6,800 nucleotides of DNA, taken from NCBI RefSeq assembly GCF_938045535.1, contig NZ_CALIMQ010000169.1, positions 1-6,800 of the forward strand. Direction: 5' to 3'. A program made the translations under genes and the position numbers. Numbering within the stretch: the stretch's first letter is position 1; each line of letters starts with the position of its first letter. Below the pieces are notes generated by a model. It did no database searches and had not been told where the DNA came from. It saw only the letters and a program-made list of their open reading frames with translations. The DNA comes from an uncultured Campylobacter sp. (GTDB taxonomy: Bacteria; Campylobacterota; Campylobacteria; Campylobacterales; Campylobacteraceae). This document shows positions 1-5,800 of the stretch, one piece after another.

Positions 1-197
1 AATTATGAGCATTTAATGAGGAATTTAACACAGTAAAATTATTTAAAATTTGATCGTTTCGGGGATTTTGCTTGCAAAATAAATTTTATGCTTTTGCTAA
101 TTTTCATTTGGCTCTCTTTAACTTAGGCTCATGCAAAGGAGCAAGTAAGTTACGATGAGAACTATGTTTTTGAAAAGTAACGAGCGTAGTGAAGTTA

Positions 198-300
198 AAA
201 AATAAGTATATAGTCCGTTAAAGAATTCCTGAAGCTAAATTTAGAGGAATTCTAAAGTATTTTGCAGAGAATATAGAAGCATCAAAGATATCAAATTTGA
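198..300 (+). pseudogene. Decayed N-terminal fragment of an IS1595-family transposase
   Basis: The plus-strand frame from 222 is open to a TAA at 420-422. Its first thirty or so codons read RIPEAKFRGILKYFAENIEA followed by SKISNLTK. From memory this resembles the N-terminal helix-turn-helix of IS1595-family transposases, in which a basic Kf..il.yFa segment is followed by an 'a..ia.lt' helix. The expected continuation (an 'NRNTvN' recognition helix, then the catalytic DDE-type core) is absent: after about position 300 the reading no longer looks like a transposase. Upstream, the same frame reads KNKYIVR and then hits a TAA at 219-221, so there is no usable start. I infer a remnant of an old insertion. 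No terminal inverted repeats or target duplication could be identified. Confidence is limited because the match is by recall and covers only about thirty residues. Confidence 0.4.
222..253. repeat. 9-bp perfect inverted repeat around a 10-bp palindrome
   Basis: AGAATTCCT at 222-230 is exactly complementary to AGGAATTCT at 245-253. The 14-base spacer contains the perfect palindrome CTAAATTTAG at 235-244, so two alternative foldings are possible. It lies within the transposase-like open stretch, so it may be a chance result of the coding sequence and not an evolved element. No T-run follows on either strand. Confidence 0.45.
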
Positions 301-329
301 CTAAGCGTAAATTTAATGGTGTGCTTGTC

Positions 330-358
330 AAATTTGGGTTAGTTTCTAACCCAAATTT
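330..358. terminator. 13-bp perfect hairpin, possible bidirectional terminator
   Basis: AAATTTGGGTTAG at 330-342 pairs perfectly with CTAACCCAAATTT at 346-358 across a TTT loop. The GGGTTAG/CTAACCC core is flanked by AAATTT arms, so the arms supply a short T-rich 3' side in both directions (TTTT at 356-359 on plus). This is the shape expected of a terminator between converging transcripts: the operon arrives from the right, and an unseen gene could arrive from the left. A role as a structured repeat is also possible. Confidence 0.5.
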
Positions 359-436
359 TAAAGTCAAGAGTTGTGCAGTGCTGCGTCGCTTTTTGGTGGT
401 CTATCGAAAAATCACAATCTAAGATTAAAATTTAAA

Positions 437-456
437 GGTCGGACTTGCGCCCGACC
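437..456 (-). terminator. Intrinsic terminator of the reductase operon
   Basis: GGTCGG at 437-442 pairs with CCGACC at 451-456 across an eight-base loop. It begins 18 bases past the stop codon of the NrfD-like gene. Read on the minus strand, the GC-rich stem is followed by TTTAAATTTTAAT, a T-rich but interrupted tail. Position and structure fit the end of the minus-strand operon. The broken T-tract suggests that termination may be incomplete, with the hairpin at 330-358 as a possible backup. Confidence 0.6.
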
Positions 457-474
457 AGTATCAGAAAGGAGGAG

Positions 475-1362
475 TTAAAATATATAAACCGCGCCAAGCA
501 CGATAAACGCTCTTAGGCAAAAGCCGCCTATAAGCACGCCGTATTCGTTATAAACGCAGCTTTTTATCTCTTCATTGCCGTACGCGCAGACACTGCCGTC
601 CGCATTCACACTGCAGCTACGAAGCATAAATTTGCTTCCGCCTAACAGCGGTAGTGCAAGCCCAAATACGACAAAGCCTATCCAAAACATCGGCGCAAGC
701 GAGCCGCTGACTATCTTGGTTACGCTCGCCATGCCCGCAGCCTCACTTTTCACGCTCGCAAATAGCGCTAACACCGCAACGATCTCAAGCACGACGAGCG
801 CGACGTGAAATTTATGCGCACAGTGGCTTAGCCCGTGCCCTGCATTTAGCGTAGCGGCGGCGTTTGCGCTAAGCCCCGTGGAGATCGCAGAGATCGTAAA
901 TAAAATCGGCAGCCACACGCTAGCCCAAAGCGGGATCGCCTTTACGACGTAAAGCAGTAGCCCCGTATATCCCATCACTCCAAGCGCTAAAATAGCTCCG
1001 AGCGTGAGCATCATATCGCAAATTTTGCCGCTCTTTTTGATCTGCAAAAGCACTAAAACGCTAACCACGATGAAAAATGTAAGCAGATATGTACCTATGC
1101 TCATCATCGAAACAGGGCGCGTGTAGAGCTGTAAAATTTTAAGAGGATTTATCGCGGCACTCGGCGCCAAGTCAAACAGCAAAAGCGCGGTTCCTATTAT
1201 TACCGCAACGGGTGCTAGCAGAAAGCCGAATTTATAAAACTTCTCGTTTAATGAACCCAAAAAGCCTTTGTAAGCCAAAGCCGAGCACAAAAACGCCCCG
1301 GCGCCTAAACCGCCTAGAAACAAATAGATGACTATGAGCCATCCCCAAGTCGTCTGTACCAT
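475..1362 (-). CDS. NrfD/PsrC-family membrane anchor of a molybdopterin reductase
   Basis: This is the quinone-interacting membrane subunit that would take electrons from menaquinol and pass them to the Fe-S subunit. The N-terminus has the family's W.WL...YLFLGGLGAGA signature in the first helix, and the TGLLL...KAIPLW....LPILF..SA.STGL block typical of NrfD/PsrC proteins lies at about 135-166 (numbering from the upstream ATG at 1368). I count eight hydrophobic segments, near 8-30, 48-66, 88-108, 116-140, 148-170, 187-205, 222-243 and 274-295, which is the PsrC-type number. I chose the ATG at 1362 because AAAGGA (1374-1369) sits six bases before it but directly abuts the ATG at 1368. With the upstream ATG the gene would overlap the chaperone stop by four bases (ATGA). 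The loop before the last helix is odd in carrying three cysteines (252, 261, 271). The true DmsC family is less likely given these motifs. It is the last gene of the operon. Confidence 0.85.
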   Translation of the reverse strand: MVQTTWGWLIVIYLFLGGLGAGAFLCSALAYKGFLGSLNEKFYKFGFLLAPVAVIIGTALLLFDLAPSAAINPLKILQLYTRPVSMMSIGTYLLTFFIVVSVLVLLQIKKSGKICDMMLTLGAILALGVMGYTGLLLYVVKAIPLWASVWLPILFTISAISTGLSANAAATLNAGHGLSHCAHKFHVALVVLEIVAVLALFASVKSEAAGMASVTKIVSGSLAPMFWIGFVVFGLALPLLGGSKFMLRSCSVNADGSVCAYGNEEIKSCVYNEYGVLIGGFCLRAFIVLGAVYIF

Positions 1363-1364
1363 CG

Positions 1365-2012
1365 TCATTCCTTTAAATTTTTAAAAATTTCAAGATCTTT
1401 TAGCGCACTTTTAAGCGCATCCATCTCGCTATTTAGATAGAGATTTAAAAAGCTCCCGAAACTCTTCCAAACGTCTAAATTTGCATGCTCATCACAGCGA
1501 GCGGCAAATTTGCAAAACCACTGCGACGGATGAGCGGCGATAAATTCCGCCTTTTTATGCAAAATTTCATTAAATTTAGCCTCATCCTCCGCCTTTAGCG
1601 CGCTAAAACTTAGAAAATAAAGATATTGCAGCTCGTACCCGATGAAATCGTCGGGAAATTTATCAAGCTGCGCATCCTCGAGTTTTAGCCCTGAGCCTTC
1701 ATAAAAGCTTCGCACCTGCATCGTCTTTGCCCCAAACATCGTTTGATAGTCGAAATACACCGACTCGTAAGGCTCGGCTTTGGGGCGCTTAGGACCTACG
1801 AAGAGCCTATTGAATTCGTAGCGAATTTCATCAATTAAGCTTGGCTCGCTTTTGCATTCGGCAAATTCGAGGATAAACTTATGCTCTTTAAGCTTAGGCG
1901 CAAAATCCTGCGTCAAATTTAAAAGCTCGTCCAAATTTTCACCGGTAAGAGGCACCAAAAATACCTGCCTCAAAAAGTCCTCGACGTAAAGACTCTGCTT
2001 TAAATTACGCAT
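1365..2012 (-). CDS. TorD/DmsD-family redox enzyme maturation chaperone
   Basis: This 215-residue, mostly helical cytoplasmic protein is of the TorD/DmsD/NarJ type. Such chaperones bind the Tat signal peptide and the apo-form of a molybdenum enzyme and hold back export until cofactors are inserted. Family marks are visible: FNRLFVGP at 67-74, the proline-aromatic-acidic PYESVY at 81-86, a TM.VR.FY...GL segment at 97-109, and FPDDFIGYEL at 119-128, the counterpart of the conserved 'pDh...EL' motif. Length is normal for the family. Its start is supported by AAGGA overlapping the stop of the ferredoxin-like gene upstream, and the next gene begins at or within its stop. Lying between the Fe-S and membrane subunits, it almost certainly serves the catalytic subunit at 2576-4867. 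Which named family member it equals cannot be decided from sequence alone. Confidence 0.85.
   Translation of the reverse strand: MRNLKQSLYVEDFLRQVFLVPLTGENLDELLNLTQDFAPKLKEHKFILEFAECKSEPSLIDEIRYEFNRLFVGPKRPKAEPYESVYFDYQTMFGAKTMQVRSFYEGSGLKLEDAQLDKFPDDFIGYELQYLYFLSFSALKAEDEAKFNEILHKKAEFIAAHPSQWFCKFAARCDEHANLDVWKSFGSFLNLYLNSEMDALKSALKDLEIFKNLKE
1369..1374 (-). promoter_or_regulatory. Ribosome binding site deciding the NrfD-like start
   Basis: AAAGGA reads on the minus strand at 1374-1369. It has no spacer to the ATG at 1368 but a normal six-base spacer to the ATG at 1362. The second ATG, giving MVQTTWGW, is therefore the better start, although four-base stop/start coupling at 1368-1365 remains possible. 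Confidence 0.55.
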
Positions 2013-2022
2013 CTTTTTATCC

Positions 2023-2574
2023 TTAGTGGATAAACTCGTTGCGCTTCATGCGAGGATAGAAGCGGATGTTTGGCTTCGTAAAAAAGCGTTTAAAGCCTGG
2101 CATCTCTTTCTCCATCCCCGCGCTATCGCTCACATCGCTATCGACCAGCTTTAGCACGTCGCAAGGGCAGCCCGCTACGCACGCAGGCTCCTCGCCGCGC
2201 TCGAGCTTCTCGGCGCAGAGGTTGCACTTTTGCGCTTTGCCGTCTTTGCCTTTGGTTATAGAGCCATAAGGACAGGCTACGATGCAGTATCCACAGCCGA
2301 TGCATTTATCGTGCAGCGGCTGAACGACGCCGTTTTCAAGCTTAATGTAAGCTCCCACGGGACAAACATCCATACACGCAGGCTCTTCACAATGGTGGCA
2401 CGAATGCGAGATGAAAATTTCCTTTTCGATCTCGTCTTCATGGATGAGCATCATATCGACGTGGCGCCAGTTGATGTCGGGGTCTTGGTTATGATAGACC
2501 TGACATGAAATTTCACACGCCTTACAACCTATGCAAAAGTTGTAATCAAATAAAAATCCTTGTTTTCGCTTCAT
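2023..2574 (-). CDS. Four-cluster [4Fe-4S] electron transfer subunit (PsrB/DmsB type)
   Basis: This is the electron-wire subunit of the complex. Its 183 residues contain four cysteine groups: C14-C17-C20-C24 (CX2CX2CX3C), C59-C62-C67-C71-P (CX2CX4CX3CP), C91-C94-C97-C101-P, and C117-C120...C132-C136-P. These give the sixteen ligands for four [4Fe-4S] clusters, as in PsrB, PhsB, DmsB and NrfC. A seventeenth cysteine, C138, follows the last group directly (GCPCD). There is no signal peptide, so it should be co-exported across the membrane bound to the Tat-bearing catalytic subunit, as in related enzymes. It is slightly shorter than DmsB and close to PsrB in size. The start has GGAGG placed inside the final codons of the upstream gene, with one base between that stop and this ATG, implying translational coupling. 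Confidence 0.9.
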   Translation of the reverse strand: MKRKQGFLFDYNFCIGCKACEISCQVYHNQDPDINWRHVDMMLIHEDEIEKEIFISHSCHHCEEPACMDVCPVGAYIKLENGVVQPLHDKCIGCGYCIVACPYGSITKGKDGKAQKCNLCAEKLERGEEPACVAGCPCDVLKLVDSDVSDSAGMEKEMPGFKRFFTKPNIRFYPRMKRNEFIH

Positions 2575-2575
2575 T

Positions 2576-4867
2576 TTATGCCTCCTGTTTTGCAGCTTTT
2601 TTTACTTCACAAAAGCTTGCAGTATAGGTCGATCCGTTGCCTAAATCACTCACTCCGTCCGAGCAAAGGATATTTGCTCCCGTGCGAGACTTGGTAACCT
2701 TAACCCAGATATTGTTCCATGCATAGACGATGCCCGGCTGCATCTGATTGGTTTCAACCGCCGTAAATATCGCCGTGCCCTTTTCGTTCGTGGCTTCAAC
2801 CGTATCGCCCTCTTTGATGCCGCGCGCCAGCATATCCTCGCGCGTCATAAATAGCTCAGCGTTGCCCTTTACGATGACGCGTTTTAGGATGTAAGGCATA
2901 TTGCCCCAGTTTGAGTTATCCTGAAGCTGCGTGCCCGGCGTCATAAAATAAAGCGGATACTTTTTCAAGTAATTTTTGCCGAAATTTTTATGCCTTTCGT
3001 AGTAATCCCAATCGTCGTCAAGATCGATCACCGGGTGATAGCCTGCGTCCTTGAAAGCTTCGGAGTAGAGCTCGCACTTGCCGCTTTTAGTGCCGAATAC
3101 TAGCTTGTCCTTCGGCGCATAAGGGTAGTAAGGGAACTGATCTTTCATCGTCTCAGGCGTTCTAAACGGCTTGATCCAGCCTACGCTTTTTAGTTTTTCG
3201 TAAGTGATATTTTGCTTTTTGGCAAATTCCGTATCCAAAAACCTTCTGCAAACCGTCTCGCTATCCCAATCAAAGCACTCCTCGGTATATCCCATCGCCT
3301 TGGCTAGAGCGTTAAAAAATTCCAAATTCGTCTTAGCTTCGCCCAGCGGCTTGACGCTTTGGGCGTTGTAGCAGACGTAGCCTGAAATTTGATCGTTTTG
3401 AATATCTTCGCTCTCCATAAAGGTAACGCCCGGCAATACGTAGTCCGCGTAATCGCAGGTGTCGGTATCGTAAGGATCGATGACTACCAAGAAAAAATCG
3501 TCGTCCATCACGCGTTTTTTGATTAAATTCGTATTGGGCGCCGTTACCATCAAATTCGAGTTGTAGTTGATACAGGCTCGAATTACCGTATTTATCGGCT
3601 TACCTAGATAGGTCGGATTTTCCTTTTGGATGCCTTTGCCGAATTCTACGTAGCTTACCTGCTGGCGCTCTATCTTTTTGCCCTCTGCGTCTTTTGGCGA
3701 AAGATCAGGCATGCAGTTATCGAAGTTAAAGCAGCCCTTTACATGCACGTAAGCCCAGAATAATCCACCGCCAAGTTTTGTAAGGCAGCCCGTAAGTACC
3801 GGCAAGAAGGTAACCGCGCGCACTAGCCTTGCTCCGTTAAAGTGTCTTTGGCCGCCGTCGCCGTGCATAATGGCAGGCGCTTTGGCGTGGGCGTATTCTC
3901 TAGCAAAGACTTTGATCTGATCGACGCTTGCTCCGCACATTTCAGATAGTTCGCCATAAGTGTAGAGTGAGCACTCATGTACTAGATCCTCAAAGCCGGT
4001 TGTATATTTTTCTACGAATTCATGATCATATAGATCTTCTTCTATCAAAAATTTGCAGACCGCTAGACAAAATGCCGGATCGCTTGAAGGCTTTAGCTGG
4101 ATAAACATATCGGCCTGGTTTGCGAGCGGAATTCTGATCGTATTTATGACGATGATCTTGCCGCCTCGCTTTTTGACGCGGTGGGCAAATCTAATCCAGT
4201 GCACCGCCGTATAGGCTTCGTTTGAGCCCCAGCTGATATACATATCGCTCTCATCGACTTCCAGCGCGTCTTTTGAAAAGTCCGTGCCGATAACGCTCGG
4301 CGTGCCCGCATAGCGCGGCCAGTCGCATGGATTGCGCACAAGCCTCGTAGCGCCATATTTTTCAAAGAAATTTCCCGGCGCGATCGTCTTTGAGATATGC
4401 CCTTCGTTGCCCGAATAGACAAATTCCGTCAGCGCCTCGCCGCCGTATTTTGCCTTGATCTCGGTAAGCTTTGCGGCTATCTCTTTTAGCGCTTGATCCC
4501 AGCTGATGCGCTCCCATTTACCCTCGCACTTTTTACCGACGCGCTTCATTGGGTACATTATGCGATCGGCGTTGTATAGATGCATTGCATAGGTATGACC
4601 TTTGACGCAGACCGTGCCTTGCGTTAGAGGGTGCTTCGGATCACCCTTGATGCTGACCATCTTACCGTCTTTGATCTCTGCGATCATCGAACAGGCGTCG
4701 CGGCAGTTTCTAGGACAGGTGAGGTAGTGATACTCTACGCCCTGCTCGTTTTTATAGGATTTCGGTTTAAAATCCACCTCAAACTGCTCCATACCAAATA
4801 GGCTTGGAGAGGCTCCCGCCGTAGCTAGAGCCGCTCCCGCGCCTTTTAAGAAAGAACGTCTTTGCAT
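2576..4867 (-). CDS. Tat-exported molybdopterin oxidoreductase catalytic subunit (PsrA/PhsA/DmsA type)
   Basis: This is the bis-MGD catalytic subunit of a periplasmic respiratory reductase. The N-terminus is a Tat signal, RRSFLKG at 3-9 followed by an Ala-rich stretch to about residue 25. C51, C55, C59 and C87 (CX3CX3CX27C) bind a [4Fe-4S] cluster. C181, in RNPCDWPRY, lies where DMSO-reductase-family enzymes place the protein ligand to Mo, so a cysteine ligand as in PsrA/PhsA is plausible; DmsA uses serine. WGSN at 213-216 and LTGCLTKLGGG at 358-368 are cofactor-binding segments, and the last 120 or so residues resemble the dinucleotide-binding C-terminal domain (AELFMTREDMLARGIKEGD onward). 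At 763 residues it matches PsrA/PhsA better than the roughly 800-residue DmsA. AAGGAG precedes the ATG by seven bases. The substrate is not decidable: polysulfide, thiosulfate, sulfoxide or N-oxide are all possible. A database could label it DmsA by default. Confidence 0.88.
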   Translation of the reverse strand: MQRRSFLKGAGAALATAGASPSLFGMEQFEVDFKPKSYKNEQGVEYHYLTCPRNCRDACSMIAEIKDGKMVSIKGDPKHPLTQGTVCVKGHTYAMHLYNADRIMYPMKRVGKKCEGKWERISWDQALKEIAAKLTEIKAKYGGEALTEFVYSGNEGHISKTIAPGNFFEKYGATRLVRNPCDWPRYAGTPSVIGTDFSKDALEVDESDMYISWGSNEAYTAVHWIRFAHRVKKRGGKIIVINTIRIPLANQADMFIQLKPSSDPAFCLAVCKFLIEEDLYDHEFVEKYTTGFEDLVHECSLYTYGELSEMCGASVDQIKVFAREYAHAKAPAIMHGDGGQRHFNGARLVRAVTFLPVLTGCLTKLGGGLFWAYVHVKGCFNFDNCMPDLSPKDAEGKKIERQQVSYVEFGKGIQKENPTYLGKPINTVIRACINYNSNLMVTAPNTNLIKKRVMDDDFFLVVIDPYDTDTCDYADYVLPGVTFMESEDIQNDQISGYVCYNAQSVKPLGEAKTNLEFFNALAKAMGYTEECFDWDSETVCRRFLDTEFAKKQNITYEKLKSVGWIKPFRTPETMKDQFPYYPYAPKDKLVFGTKSGKCELYSEAFKDAGYHPVIDLDDDWDYYERHKNFGKNYLKKYPLYFMTPGTQLQDNSNWGNMPYILKRVIVKGNAELFMTREDMLARGIKEGDTVEATNEKGTAIFTAVETNQMQPGIVYAWNNIWVKVTKSRTGANILCSDGVSDLGNGSTYTASFCEVKKAAKQEA

Positions 4868-4889
4868 CTCTTCTCCTTAAATGTGGGCT

Positions 4890-5786
4890 TTATTTCATAT
4901 CGTATATGAAAACTTTATTTTCTTTGCCTTCGCGCGAAAAAACATAAAATTTGCCGTCCTTCACCGCAAGCGCTCTTGCGTTTGCCGCTCCGCTAAAACT
5001 ATACGCATCCTCAATTGTATGAGTTTGCAAATTTAGCTTTAAAATGGTCGAGAAATTTTTACTCAAAAGATAAACGGCATCAGGCTGAGCATCGATGCCC
5101 GTGACGTAATATTCGCCAAGGCTTCTTTTATCTTTTAGGCTTAAATTTCCGCCTATTTGCGGGATGAACTCCTCCAAAATCATCTTATCGTCGCCGTCAA
5201 ACACCGCCACGCTCCAATAATCCCTCACGTCGTTAGGCACGGATGCAACGATAAATTTATTCGCAGCCGCGTCGTAATCCCAGCCGAGGATATATTGCTG
5301 CTTTGCTCGAAGCGTGGAGAAGCGCCCTTTGTTGCCGAGATCATTTAGCTTCCATTTATCCCAGCCCTCGGTCAAATGCCTCCACTGGCTATTTTGCTCC
5401 TCTACACTAAGCCCGTCCGTAGGCTCATAAAATACGAAGGTTTTATTAAAGCTTATCATGCCGAGCTCATTTTTGTACCACGTCGCGCCTACGGTCGCTT
5501 CCATCTCCATTATAAAGTGGCGATCGTGCTTGCCGTATCTAAGCGGCTTTAAATTTTCATCCGCAACGTAAAATTCGTTATTTTTAGAAACCAGCGCAAA
5601 CTGCTTTTTATCTGCGTCGTAGTCCGCTCCCGTAATCGGTGCATCGTTTTGCAAGCTTAAGCTCACTTCCGCACTCGGCGTACCGAGCTCCTTCACGCCC
5701 TCAAGCGCGCCCGCTTTGCTATCGAGATTGAACTCAAACCCAAACGCCAGAGCCGCTAGCGCCGTAAAAATTATCAGCTTTTTCAT
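4890..5786 (-). CDS. Exported beta-propeller-like protein, probable split-off DsbI periplasmic domain
   Basis: The 298-residue product starts with a textbook Sec signal peptide: MKK, then a hydrophobic IIFTALAALAFG, ending near residue 16-18. The mature part shows repeating beta-rich units typical of propeller blades: hydrophobic strands joined by D-rich turns near 52-84, 166-205, 228-258 and 268-297, with recurrent 'D....fyv.' and 'k.f.l....' patterns. It contains no cysteine, so it is not itself a thiol catalyst. Described Campylobacter and Helicobacter DsbI proteins carry a C-terminal periplasmic beta-propeller after five helices. This gene directly follows a five-helix DsbI that lacks one, and the combined length (about 535 residues) is close to a full fused DsbI. 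I therefore infer it is that domain as a separate gene. The frame is open upstream to an ATG at 5831, but the start at 5786 has TAAGGAG seven bases before it and yields the signal peptide. Confidence 0.75.
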   Translation of the reverse strand: MKKLIIFTALAALAFGFEFNLDSKAGALEGVKELGTPSAEVSLSLQNDAPITGADYDADKKQFALVSKNNEFYVADENLKPLRYGKHDRHFIMEMEATVGATWYKNELGMISFNKTFVFYEPTDGLSVEEQNSQWRHLTEGWDKWKLNDLGNKGRFSTLRAKQQYILGWDYDAAANKFIVASVPNDVRDYWSVAVFDGDDKMILEEFIPQIGGNLSLKDKRSLGEYYVTGIDAQPDAVYLLSKNFSTILKLNLQTHTIEDAYSFSGAANARALAVKDGKFYVFSREGKENKVFIYDMK

Positions 5787-5793
5787 CTTTTTG

Positions 5794-5800
5794 CTCCTTA
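5794..5800 (-). promoter_or_regulatory. Ribosome binding site of the propeller gene, overlapping the dsbI stop
   Basis: TAAGGAG on the minus strand combines the dsbI stop codon (5800-5798) with a strong Shine-Dalgarno sequence seven bases before the ATG at 5786. It rules in the signal-peptide start over the longer frame from 5831 and suggests that translation of the propeller is coupled to dsbI. Confidence 0.7.

Larger units (their letters stand above)
1..474. other. AT-rich intergenic region without an intact gene
   Basis: No intact gene was found here on either strand. The stretch is clearly more AT-rich than the operon to its right and is broken by stops in most frames. It holds a short plus-strand open stretch resembling the start of an IS1595-type transposase (about 198-300), a 9-bp inverted repeat (222-253), a 13-bp hairpin (330-358) and the operon's terminator hairpin (437-456). 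A gene ending with the TAA at 34-36 on the plus strand could enter from the left, but only eleven codons are visible and I cannot identify it. Confidence 0.6.

Noticed and set aside
1..36. 3' end of a plus-strand gene ending at the TAA at 34-36
   Set aside because: Only eleven codons are visible and they cannot be told from chance.
63..113. 17-codon minus-strand ORF (MKISKSIKFILQAKSPKRSN...)
   Set aside because: It is too short, with only a weak ribosome binding site and no recognisable relation to any peptide.
371..475. Plus-strand open reading ending at the operon's 3' edge
   Set aside because: It has no start codon with a ribosome binding site and runs through the terminator hairpin, so it is probably non-coding.
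575..808. Plus-strand open frame of 77 codons opposite the NrfD-like gene
   Set aside because: It is antisense to a gene with clear family motifs, has low-complexity Ser/Thr/Ala composition and shows no recognisable domain.
475..1368. Assignment of the membrane subunit to the DmsC family
   Set aside because: The LGGLGAGA first helix and the KAIPLW...STGL block are NrfD/PsrC-type marks.
2066..2508. Two plus-strand open frames opposite the ferredoxin-like gene
   Set aside because: Both are shadows of a gene whose sixteen patterned cysteines prove its frame.
4144..4422. Minus-strand 92-codon frame inside the catalytic subunit gene
   Set aside because: It is an alternative frame, very rich in Arg and Ser as expected of an out-of-frame read, with no ribosome binding site of note.
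5157..5348. Plus-strand 63-codon frame opposite the propeller gene
   Set aside because: It is antisense to a gene with a signal peptide and operon context, and has no supporting features.
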